NCBI GenBank assembly: GCA_947462335.1
Contig: OX381721.1
Coordinates: 41,752,488-41,816,487 of the forward strand
Direction of reading: 5' to 3'
DNA length: 64,000 nt
From: Harmothoe impar
Lineage: Eukaryota > Annelida > Polychaeta > Phyllodocida > Polynoidae
Both the position numbers and the translations under genes were made by a program. Positions 43,668 to 54,005 of the stretch are shown piece by piece; the first letter of the stretch is position 1, and each line of letters starts with the position of its first letter. Under the pieces are notes generated by a model, which worked only from the letters and a program-made list of their open reading frames with translations, was not told the DNA's origin and made no database searches.

Positions 43668-45321
43668 GCTGTCGTATTCACCATAAAATAGAACATGGGT
43701 TGGTGTCCCATAAAGTTAGGGTTCAGGTTTATGGGGTTCATAATGATAGGGTTCAGCTGCAGAGAATATAACATAGGGTTTCATGTATAGTAGGGGTTCA
43801 GGTGGGTGTAGTAGGGGTGGGGTGGGCTCACACATAGCGAAGGTAGACAGGACAAACACCAATCCGATCCATGAGACCCACATTTAACGGTCGTGCGATT
43901 TGCATATACCACCGAAACAGAATGCCTATTGACTCATGTCAGAGACCCGGTGTGCATGTCAGTGTGGTCTGGGGTTTGGCCCCCATGTTCTATGTGTATA
44001 TTGTTACCCAGTTATCGATTTGGTAATTTTACCTTCCACTTACCCAGTCACCCCCCTGCCCCCATAGTCACCCCTGCCTCCCACCCACAAAGCCAGCCAA
44101 CAAATCGAATTGAGCTGAACCCACGTCTGACATGCTAGACGTAGGCACACATGCTTTACATGCAGGGTAGCAGGTAATATATATCTTAAATGTGTATCAG
44201 ATCATCCTCTCTTTAATGTATTATAGAGGTCAAGCTGATTGTCCTGTGGGCGCGGTCATTATTTGAGCTGGTACTAGTGTACTCTCGTTCCCAAATCCTT
44301 CTGAAGGAAGGCTCTGGTAACAGCCAAATTACCTTGAACTTGGGATTTTGCTGGGTCTGGGCAACCCCTGCTGGTAGCCTGGAACCAGTGGAAAGGAACC
44401 AGAATGTATGATGGTAGTTTTATTGTATTTTACCATCAGACTTTCTGGTTCCATTTCCTGTTCCTGTTCGCTGGTTCCAAGCCACCAGCTGTCACGTGGG
44501 TACCAGTTGTTACATAATGCACCCCAAGAAGTATTTCGGCAGTGATTGGAGGGAAATATTTCATTGGTCTAAAGTGTGTTCTTCTAGTGGCCTACAATCG
44601 GCTCATAGTGGAAGACCTGGCTAAGGCCAAAAAGGTTGTGTTTCCAGTAACATGTCGAAAAGGGTAAGGCAGTGTCAGACGCAACTCTTTAACCCTTTTA
44701 TAATTAGATTCAAAATTTTGGTTAAATTTACACACAAATAACGGAATATATCGAAAATGTTCAAAATTGACATTAAGGTCATATGACCGGAGACCCACCT
44801 TTACTTTAGGCCTAATCGGGGATCGATCAGATGTGGGCAGCTGAGGAGAAAGGTACATCCAGGAGGGATTTTTAGTACTGAGGTATGACCCTAGGGGGCA
44901 TCACAATGACCACAAATGTGAAAATTCGACAAATGTGCTCTAAGGTGATTTGATCGATGGATGATCAAATTTAAGTACGTCTAATAATTTTCTTGGGTAA
45001 ATATGTATCTAGATTCATTAGCAATTTTAATTGCCCACGGGTAAGACAACATTATACATGAAGTGAGAAAGACGATTAATCTCTCGAATTTCGAAATAAC
45101 CTTAGCAATTTTTCCTATCAAAGAAGGGAAGGTAGGTCTTCTAGACTATGAGCATCAAAGTAAAAGGTAGAAATAGTGGATCTCTTCCCACCTGTGCATC
45201 CTATTAGTTATAAGTGGGAAGCCCCTCCTCATCACTCACTTGGTGACAGATTGGTACCACCATGAACCCTTCACTGGATCTACAGGGCTGTATTTCATCT
45301 CTGTGCCAGTGGCTGTTGTTA
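43668..45321. other. Right flank, no gene seen
   Basis: 43680-43810 has repeated AGGGTTCAGG and CATAGGGTT words (decayed minisatellite). Apart from the dispersed repeat at 44228-44610 nothing else is supported. Confidence 0.45.
44228..44610. repeat. Dispersed repeat with a nested foldback
   Basis: 44228-44290 and 44495-44610 match 26366-26560 (GATTGTCCTGTGGGCGCGGT versus GTATTGTCCTGTGAGTGCGG, and later AGTGATTGGAGGGAAATAT versus GTCAATGGAGGGAATTAT). The extra central part includes a foldback at 44369-44489 (CTGGTAGCCTGGAACCAG facing CTGGTTCCAAGCCACCAG). An element therefore inserted into an older repeat. Confidence 0.5.
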
Positions 45322-45568
45322 GGGAGGGACCATTTTTAAGAAGTGGGGGGGGGGGTAATTGTCCCACCCTTAGACGGGTCGAATAATGCCCCCGACGGGT
45401 TACCTTATATATATACATGTATTATGCATAGAAAAAGCTTTAGCATTGAAGAGTGGTGAAATCCCCCCCCCCCCCAGGAGTGATTGAAGATGTTTGCCCC
45501 TTTCGGTCAGGAGGTCAAATATTTTCCCCAACCCCCTGCCCCTGTTGGTAAAAACTGATCGCTCCCAT
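45322..45568. mobile_element. Foldback related to 2494-2766
   Basis: The arms GGGAGGGACCATTTTTAAGA and (inverted) GGTAAAAACTGATCGCTCCC enclose poly-G and poly-C tracts and an AT-rich centre, the same layout as at 2494-2766. The arms are more diverged. Confidence 0.5.
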
Positions 45569-47953
45569 ATGTCTACTCTACGGTTTAGATACAGTCCCGA
45601 AAGGTCAGCATGAAGCACCAAGAAGAAGAAGACGGGGTAGTAGCAAAGCGGCATGCAGTTTCTAAGAACACTGACATTTCTCCATATTTAAATTATTATA
45701 ATGATAATAAAACCATCTGTACATATATCCTGAGCAATTAACATGTTTATTGTTAAGTGATACTTTACTTTAGTTTGAAGTAGTAAAGTACCCGCCAGGT
45801 AATTTCACATTAGGATAAGGATATCCGTAACGGTAATACCTGTGTGTGACATTTCAAGTTGATATTTAAACTGAAGTACGATATATAAAAGCCTGGAATA
45901 TAACAGCTCCTGAGAGGTCACTAAGCGATGATTTACACGTATTCTTAATGTATACATTTAAGCATTGGCAATTGGATATCACCAGGCACAAACAACAATG
46001 TATGTATGTAGTGTGTATATAAGAAAAGGTAAATCACATGAAGTTTTTCTCACACATTTTCAGATACAGGTACCCTGAACTACCCCCCTCCCTCCCCTCC
46101 CTCCCCTCCCTCCCCCCCCTCCCCTCCCTCCCCTCCCTCCCCTCCCTCCCCTCCCTCCCCTCCCTCCCCTGCCACACCCACACACCCACACACCCACATA
46201 CCCACACAACCGCACACCCATACACCCACACACCCACAAACCCACGCCCAACGTTCAGTGGGCACATCAGATGAAAAGATAACACAGCAACTAATTATAA
46301 TCCCCTATCCGAGCCTGGGCAGGAGACAGATTGTACCCGCCCCCACGTCTCCAAGATACCAGATGGTGGTCCACAGTCATGTTCCCCCTAACAAGTAGTG
46401 GGTGCACTATACAGGCACAGGAGGAGATACATCAAGATAAGACAAAGAACCCTCGAGTCAGGTAGCATGTGGTATCTCTGATGTGGGTTCTGTTTCACAC
46501 GACTGTTTGTGTGCACAGATCTATGAGGGGGTTGTGGGTGCGCGTGCTTTGTATTCAGTGAGGGCTGGAGTTGTAAGTAGTATAGGAATAAGGGCTGAGC
46601 ATCAGGTAGTCTGGGTGAAGTAGTATAAGCATGGCGGTTTGTACCAGGTTATATGGGGCCTAAGAAGAGAAGTTGCTTCCGGGTAGCCACTACTATATTG
46701 TTTTAGACCACATTTTGGGAGAAAGGAGGTTTTAGCGCCAAGAATTATCTGTAAAACCTAGTTGGCGATGTTACCTGAACAGCAATCTGTTTTCCATGGC
46801 TAGGTTGTACACGTAAGAGAGGTTTTCGATAGTTTTCGCTGACATTTTAATTGCACACTGACGTTACACATGTGGAAGTAACCCATAACCTGGGGCCGAA
46901 TCACATGACATGCCGTCTACTCTGAGCTACTCCCTATCCTGTGTCATGGGAATGAGCTGCCCCCTGAGTAACCCACAAGGCACAAAGTATAGCCAATCTT
47001 AATGCCGACAATTAAGACAGAAATAAACAAACCTATACAGCCTGTCCATCAATTAAGTGCTCTCGTTCTCCGAAAAAAAAATTAAAGGACGGGGTAAATC
47101 TAATCAACTTAAGACATGTAGCTGTTACTGATTATCTAGAAGTGCCTTCCATGTGCACCAAATAGAGATCATCGTCCTTTGACTGGTACCAATGGCCCGG
47201 CCGCAACCCTAGGCTCCCTTCAGGGCACAATTAACCGGTCCTGCGCTCGATACGTGCACTCCACGACCTGTCAGTGCTCTGCGCATGCCCACACAGTACT
47301 TGCTGCACATGCGCAGTTAGACGTCCCTAACTGGCGTCGTTGTAACTTTTCCTGATAACTTATACTTCACAATAGGAGTTGTCTTCAGGGCAACAAGTGA
47401 CATAATACGACATGGGATAATGCGACATGAGGTAATACGACATAGGATAATAAGACATGGGACTAATGGTTGGGATATCATTTTGGTAATCTGTATACTG
47501 TGTGGAAGGGGCACACCATCTAATGGCCATGGACACTGGAAGCGGATATCGCCTGGTGTGATGGGGGTCGGTCGTGTGACTGCTGGAGTCTATATTTATA
47601 AAATAAAATAAAAAATAAAATAAATAGGCTATTATTGATGATCAGAAGCTCAAATTTCAAACTTTGGAAAATGTTTACACTAAACGAAGATTAGAACTTT
47701 GTGGATCTAAATACATGGACAGGGAGAATGACAAGACTTTGGTTGTGGAAAAGAAGCAATGCTGAAAGATAAACAGTTAACAATTATTGACGGTATGCTA
47801 ATTTATCAGTTTGAATTGGAATTTGGCTGGCAGGTCACCATCAGCAATTGTGCAGATGTGTCTCAAATGGATAAAGTGGTTGTGAAACTCTGAGAGGCAA
47901 AAAATAAATGTCTCATTGCAGTCGAACATCCAATTCTCCCACATATGGACTTG
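45569..47953. other. 2.4 kb without a recognised gene
   Basis: Contains the simple repeats at 46086-46243 and, at 47398-47465, four loose copies of a 17-bp GATAATRCGACATGRG unit. No supported gene. Confidence 0.45.
46086..46243. repeat. (CCCTCCCTC)n followed by (CACACCC)n
   Basis: A pyrimidine tract to about 46170, then CACACCCA repeats to about 46243. The G-rich complementary strand could form quadruplexes. Gly/Glu/Arg-rich and Val/Cys/Gly-rich frames across it are repeat artefacts. Confidence 0.9.
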
Positions 47954-48039
47954 CACTGTAAAAGGTTGTTGTTCCGGAACAGCAAAATGTGCTGAAGCTA
48001 TACAGTACTTTTGCTGTAAAAAATAATACAGTAAATTTT

Positions 48040-49165
48040 GTGCCTCTACATGGGTTAAAAATCGACACGTGCGACACGGCAACACAGGGGTTTTAAAAAT
48101 CGACACGTGCAACACGGGGGTTTTAAAAATCGACGGATACAGACATCCCAGTGAACAATTGAACGTTTTTGAACGTTTCTGGACGTTGTTTGAAAGTTCT
48201 TAAACGTTCATAAATAAAAGTTAAAAAACGTAAAACGTTGACGCTTTCTGCCGTTTTTTTACGTTAAATTGAACGTTTTCTTCAAATGTTTTTAAACATT
48301 ATAAAACATTTGAAATATGACTTTGACATGAAAGATCCTTTCAAACATTTTGTAATGTTATCTTTTTGACTGCTTGTATTTTGATATCAATTCCCTCCCG
48401 CTCACTGTGGTCAAATCTTTAACCCATAGTGCAAACACTTTAAATTCATCCATAGCACTGCAAATGAATCTAGACACTATTTTATTACAGACAATGAGCA
48501 GTTAATACTCTATGACTGTTACAACCCGGCTTCTCTATCAGTATGGCTATATATAAATCCTATTCCCGGAAATTTGGTGTTTATATCTTTCCATCTACTT
48601 TTTTAAACACATAATCAATTTTACATACATATTTCTTTAAGAGAACCTTTAGATTAGATTAGGGATGGTTTAATGTATGAAGAAATGAAGAATCATGTTT
48701 ATTCTAACAACTTATAATGGTATTGAACGCCAGAACCCCAAAGAAAAGTCTTCTAGTGAACCACCCTGCCACCTGGTGTGAAGGAAATGAATTATATATA
48801 ACGTAAATAAACATTATTATAACATTCAATATTAACGTTCATTCTCTAACATTTAGAAACATTGGCAGACATTTTATGAACGTTTCCTCACATTAGTAAA
48901 CGTTGAAAAACAAATGTTCGTTTTCATACCTTCTCTGCACATTCGTTGAACGTTTTCTAATGTTAGTAAACGTTAGATATGAATATTATTTTTTTAACCT
49001 TCTTTGAACGTTCACCAATGTGGTATGAACGTTCCTTGTTCACTGGGATCTTTATAATGCCCTAGTATGTTCTATATACATAAAAATCGACCGAGTGACA
49101 TGGCCCTTTTGCTAAAAATCGACATGGCGACACGGTCAAAACTGAGGGGACCCATGTAGAGGCAC
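48040..49165. mobile_element. 1.1 kb foldback nested in the CACTG element
   Basis: The termini GTGCCTCTACATGGGT and ACCCATGTAGAGGCAC are perfect 16-bp inverted repeats, flanked by AATTTT on both sides (48034-48039 and 49166-49171). Sub-terminal TAAAAATCGACACG words repeat on both sides. The middle (48145-49049) is another element. Confidence 0.75.
48145..49049. mobile_element. 0.9 kb foldback nested inside the foldback
   Basis: Perfect 14-bp inverted ends ATCCCAGTGAACAA and TTGTTCACTGGGAT. Both ends are rich in AACGTT-type words (GAACGTTTTTGAACGTTTC at the left and TTGAACGTTCACC at the right). The central 400 bp is AT-rich and non-coding. The target duplication is not resolved. Confidence 0.75.
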
Positions 49166-49460
49166 AATTTTGCTGGACATGTACATTTCTGTTGCTGTAG
49201 ATGTAGCTTACAGTAGTGAGTTGTAGACCTACAGCACTTTTCGCTGTACTAGAAACACTGGGGTCCTGGGATCGATCCTTTGTATAGCCACCTCGCAATG
49301 TGTTACATACTAAATGGTCACAAGCAATTTAACATCATTCTCTATGGGCCTTGCCTATTGTTTTCATTGTAAAGTAAACAATTTAGGTGTTATACAATAA
49401 TGTCTGCATATTGCTAAAGGTGCCAAATATGAGAGCCATGCTGTAGGCCTTACTCCAGCT

Positions 49461-49532
49461 GCCTAGATAGCTCAGTCAGTCACAGCGTCAGACAGTGATT
49501 GGAAGGCCCCAAGTTCAATCCCCGGTCAGGCC
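49461..49532 (+). other. tRNA-like module, tandem copy 1
   Basis: GATAGCTCAGTCAGTCACAG is an A-box/D-arm. CCAAGTTCAATCCCCGG is a T-arm/B-box. GCCT...AGGC can form a short acceptor-like stem of four pairs. Followed by poly-A where the family 3 MITE starts, it looks like a tRNA-derived SINE head rather than a functional tRNA. Confidence 0.55.
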
Positions 49533-49533
49533 T

Positions 49534-49765
49534 AAAAAAAAAAAAGGTTGTGTTCCGGTATCCCGACCGACCCTACGTTTTTGGGGCCGACCCTAATTTT
49601 TTTTGGACATTTTTTTTAATTTTTGAGGAAATTTATGACATTTTTGGCGTTTTTACTACTAAAATAGACATTTTTGACCCAAAAAAAATTGTAAAAAAAA
49701 AAAGAAAAAATTCGACCTACCAACCCTGTTTATTTTTGGCCATGTTACGGGAACACAACTTCTCC
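49534..49765. mobile_element. Family 3 MITE, copy 3
   Basis: GGTTGTGTTCCGGTATCCC at the left faces GTTACGGGAACACAACTT at the right. The body carries CCGACCCTACG facing CGACCTACCAACCC. The arms have diverged together from copies 1 and 2, as expected of a subfamily. Confidence 0.7.
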
Positions 49766-50042
49766 AGGCTAGTCATGAAACTACAGTTTCTTCATGTTTC
49801 GAATTGTTTTCCTAAAAGTGATATGCAAATCCACAGAAAGATATTTTCTAGACATTTTTTAAAGAAAAACATAAAATGTTGTTTTGTACGCAGGACAAAA
49901 GAGATCTTTAGCAAACTCTACATAGTTCTAGCACTACAAGGTCAACCTTGCACTTGATTTGCAGGAGGTCCTAAATATCTTTTCCTTTCGCTCATGCATC
50001 TGATCATCTATATGAGAGCTATGCTGCAGGCCTAACACCAGC

Positions 50043-50113
50043 TGCCTCGATAGCTCAATCAGACACAGCGCCGGACAGTGATAGGAAGGCCCCGAAGTCA
50101 ATCCCCGGTCAGG
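50043..50113 (+). other. tRNA-like module, tandem copy 2
   Basis: Diverged duplicate of 49461-49532 (GATAGCTCAATCAGACACAG and CCGAAGTCAATCCCCGG). The 5' flank (GAGAGCTATGCTGCAGGCCT) and 3' flank (TTTTCTAAAAGTGATGTG) are also shared with copy 1, so the repeated unit is larger than the tRNA-like part. Confidence 0.55.
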
Positions 50114-50406
50114 CTGGTTATGAAACGATAGGTCCTTTATGTTTTGATCTATTTTTCTAAAAGTGATGTGTAAGTCTATCAATGAAAAATATCACCAGCC
50201 TTAAGAAGTAAACCCTAGACCTTCAGATTTGGTTTTACAATTAATTCTGCTGTACAGTAACAGTAAATTTTGCTGTTACTATACAGTATATATGTGCTGT
50301 AAATAAACACAAGCTGACTTGCTGTAGGTCTACAGCACAATCTACTGGAACCAAAGTTGCCCCCAGTATTTGCTGTACAGGAACACTACTTACTTCTAAC
50401 AGTGTG

Positions 50407-51003
50407 GGATCGACGACAAAGGTTTTCTTGTAAAGGTTAGGGAAATTGAAACGAATGCTTTTTGATAGGGCCTCTTGAAATTACCAATGGTAATATTGCT
50501 TTCATTCCCACACCTATGTATGGCAATCTAAATAATAGTATAGTATAAATGGATAAATGGATAGCTCCATTAAGTATCGATACATTCACATATTCATTTC
50601 CGTCTTCATTTCTTTCTTTTATATCTATATTGTTAATTTATTATTGCTGGTTTAGTCTGCATTTTAACACGATGCCTTGATATACTGCTTATGTAAATGA
50701 GTCTATTACGATTTTGGCAATACATTGTAGTATCCTCAGTGTCCCTTCTTATACAAAGGCAGCATACATCTGATGTGAAGTTTTACATCTATTCATTACA
50801 CTATAGAATCGTATCTCTATACCAACACCCACTCAACTCAATAGAAGTACATACTCGACATTTGTATTTCCATTTTACAGCTCATTTGATAGTCAGAGCA
50901 GGATATGAGTTTTGCAGTTCACACAATGATCGAAGTGAGTGTTGCATCAAAGTAGATCATATGGCCCTTGGAAAGCTAATAGAAAAATACATATTATAGA
51001 ATT
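50407..51003. other. Unannotated, no gene seen
   Basis: Unique AT-rich sequence. The 100-codon frame at 50697-50999 has no recognisable feature. Confidence 0.4.
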
Positions 51004-52464
51004 GAGTATATGGCGACTTTTGACTCTTGAGTCTTCGAACCGTAATGATAATATATAGAGGACTTTAAAATGGTCACTGCCATTTCATTAACATAATGTA
51101 TCAAAGTTCTTCTAATGGTGCAGTAAGAGGGACTTAGAAATCCCATTCCCGGTATTATATATAATGGATGCAAGGATGGTATTCATATTCCCAAAACCCA
51201 AAAACCAGAAGATGTTTATACATGACCTTAGTTCATGCCAGCTACCACTAGCACCCAGCAAAACAGCTTAACCTCCTCATCATTAGGAGCTTACCTACCA
51301 GGACCCAGCGTCCTTGGGGGTAGCGTCCTTCGTGACCAGAACTCTCGTTGGATCTCGCGTCACGTCACGTGGGGTGGATACTGGGCGCTGATTGGTGCGT
51401 GCTGGGTCGGTCAGGTGTGGTTTAAGGTGAGGAGGTGTACACTGATTGTTGACACCTGTGGACATCTGTCTGTCCACCCCACAGGTGTGCCTTCTGCTTA
51501 CCTGGTCGTTAACCTTACTGACAAGGTGCAGTGCACTGATCAGTTCTGGGGTTAGACATGCCAAGGCCTCTGTGATGGATTCTTCATGGTGTTACCATCT
51601 TTTAATTCCTTCCAACACTTCCATCCAGCCGGATCCACCTAGACTTCATTGCTGCCACACTTATAAAGATCATAAGTAAAAAATACAACATCAACCAACT
51701 TAGAGAATGTACCGGTATGTGTTGTATTCCCCAGTTGTGGTTTATATATTAAGGTCCTTGGCTTATGTCTCAAATATGAGGAAAAACAGAGCATGCTATA
51801 TTCCTTTGTAATCCACACTATATTTCATGATAATAAACCATGGCGCTAGAGAACCTTCAGGGTCAGATATAGCGGACCATATGATCATAAAGAGGGTGTC
51901 GACCAGTGTAAGTTGTATAATCAATCATTGGTAAATGCAAAATTCAAATTCTATTCTTATATTATACTGCGTGTTAAACATACAGATATATAGCCTTCTC
52001 ATGATTGATTTTCACGCGTAATCAATATAACTTCTACAGAACTATTCTTTTAGCAACTAGTGCATTATATCTGACGTACGTCTTTGAAGTCAAAATAGGT
52101 TGTTCGTTTGAAAAAGCGTAATGTAGAATTTTGTTTAATGTTAACCCAAGCGCCCTAACGCTGAAGAGTTCCTTTGAAAAACAATACTCTACAGAACTCA
52201 ACAGAACGTCTTAAATCAATATTGGAGTTTTCGATACCTAATTTGAAAACTGGATTAGATTTCACAATTGGAATTGGTTACAGCAAATCACTGGTGAGGC
52301 CATTACACCCTTGCACCATCTTATTTCTAAGGTCTGTTCTTTGAAGACAATGGCTACGGCTGCTGATAATTAAAGGCTTATAACAGATCCAGACAACTGC
52401 AGTCCTAATCCTATACATCCCCACCCAGTGAACCCATTCGATTCCTCACCCAGTTCATATACCT
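51004..52464. repeat. 1.45 kb tandem duplication, copy 1
   Basis: Starts GAGTATATGGCGACTTTTGA and ends ACCCAGTTCATATA. It matches copy 2 (52570-54005) throughout with scattered substitutions and small indels, for example about 14 bp (TTAGAAATCCCATT) extra at 51137 and about 12 bp extra at 51950. No motif identifies it as a gene. Frames shared by both copies (such as the minus frame at 51295-51564) are not convincing. Confidence 0.9.
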
Positions 52465-52569
52465 GGAGGTAGATAGGGAATGATCATTTTTTCACAACCG
52501 GGTGGGTACAGTGGTGGATTCTTTTCATTCATTTTAATTTATCTTATTATTATCTTTTTTTGGGGGGGA

Positions 52570-54005
52570 GAGTATATGGCGACTTTTGACTCTTGAGTCT
52601 TCGAACCGTAATGATAATTTATAGAGGACTTCAAAATGGCCACTGCCATTTCATTAACATAATGTATCAAAGTTCTTCTAATGGTGCAGTAAGAGGGACT
52701 CCCGGTATTATATATAATGGATGCAAGGATGGTATTTATATTCCCAAACCCCAAAAACCAGAAGATATTCATACATGACCTTAGTTCATGCCAGCTACCA
52801 CTAGCACCCAGCAAAACAGCTTAACCTCCTCATCATTAGGAGCTTACCCACCAGGACCCAGCGTCCTTGGGGTAGCGTCCTTCGTGACCAGAACTCTCGT
52901 TGGATCTCGCGTCACGTCACGTCGGGTGGATACTGGGCGCTGATTGGTGCGTGCTGGGTCGGTCAGGTGTGGTTTAAGGTGAGGAGGTGTACACTGATTG
53001 TTGACACCTGTAGACACCTGTCTGTCCACCCCACAGGTGTGCCTTCTGCGTACCTGGTCGTTAACCTTACTGACAAGGTGCAGTGCACTGATCAGTTCTG
53101 GGGTTAGACATGCCAAGGCCTCTGTGATGGATTCTTTATGGTGCTACCCTCTTTTAATTCCTTCCAGCATTTCCATCTAGCCGGATCCACCTAGACTTCA
53201 TTGCTGCCACACTTATAAAGATCATAAGTTTAAAAAAGACAACATCAACCAACTTAGAGAATGTACCGGTATGTGTTGTATTCCCCAGTTGTGGTTTATA
53301 TATTAAGGTCCTTGGCTTATGTCTTTGATATGAGGAAAAAAAGAGAGCATGCTATATTCCTTTGTAATCCAAACTATATTTCATGATAATAAACCGTGGG
53401 GCTAGAGAACCTTCAGGGTCAGATACAGGGGACCATATGATCATAAAGAGGGTGTCGACCAGTGTAAGTTGTATAATCAATCATTGGTAAATGCAAAATT
53501 CAAATTTTATACTGCGTGTTAGACATACATATATAGCCTTCTCAGGATTGATTTTCACGCGTAATCAATATAACTTACACAGAACTATTCTTTTAGCAAC
53601 TAGTGCATTATATCTGACGTACGTCTTTGAAGCCAAAATAGGTTGTTCGTTTGAAAAAGCGTAATGTAGAATTTTGTTTAATGTTAACCCAAGCGTCCTA
53701 ACGCTGAAGAGTTCCTTTGAAAAACAATGCTCTACAGAACTCAACAGAACGTCTTGAATCAATATTAGAGTTTTCGATACCTAATTTGAAAACTGTATTG
53801 GATTTCACAATTGGAATTGGTTACAGCAAATCACTAGTGGGGACATTACACCCTTGCACCATCTTATTTCTAAGGTCTGTTCTTTGAAGAGAATGGCTAC
53901 GACTGCTGATAATTAAAGGCTTATAATAGATCCAGACAACTGCAGTCCTAATCCTATACATCCCCACCCAGTGAACCCATTCGATTCCTCACCCAGTTCA
54001 TATAT
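52570..54005. repeat. 1.45 kb tandem duplication, copy 2
   Basis: Second copy, separated from copy 1 by about 105 bp. The spacer starts with AGGGAATGATCATTTTTTC, and AAAAAATGACCACTCCCTT lies just after copy 2. Both resemble arms of the foldback family at 2494-2766, so copy 2 may sit inside or next to such an element. Confidence 0.9.

Larger units (their letters stand above)
47954..50404. mobile_element. CACTG...CAGTG element, copy 2, with nested insertions
   Basis: Ends TG|CACTGTAAAAGGTTGTTG and CTACTTACTTCTAACAGTG|TG match the copy at 12892-13760, with a 2-bp TG duplication. It is enlarged to about 2.45 kb by a foldback (48040-49165, itself invaded), by a family 3 MITE (49534-49765), and by two tandem tRNA-like modules (49461 and 50043). 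The left-end sequence CAGTAAATTTTG resumes as ATTTTGCTGGACATGTAC after the first insertion, so the original host sequence can be reconstructed. Confidence 0.6.

Noticed and set aside
46086..46243. Interstitial telomere repeat
   Set aside because: The units are CCCTC and CACACCC, not CCCTAA.
46034..46285. Gly/Glu/Arg-rich and Val/Cys/Gly-rich minus-strand frames
   Set aside because: They translate the CCCTC and CACACCC simple repeats.
49499..49957. 152-codon open frame, Phe/Lys-rich
   Set aside because: Its first half translates the family 3 MITE and its poly-A/T tracts, so it is a repeat artefact.
51004..54005. Pair of LTRs of a retrotransposon
   Set aside because: The two direct copies are separated by only about 105 bp, lack TG...CA ends, and have no primer-binding site or internal genes. 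A tandem duplication is simpler.
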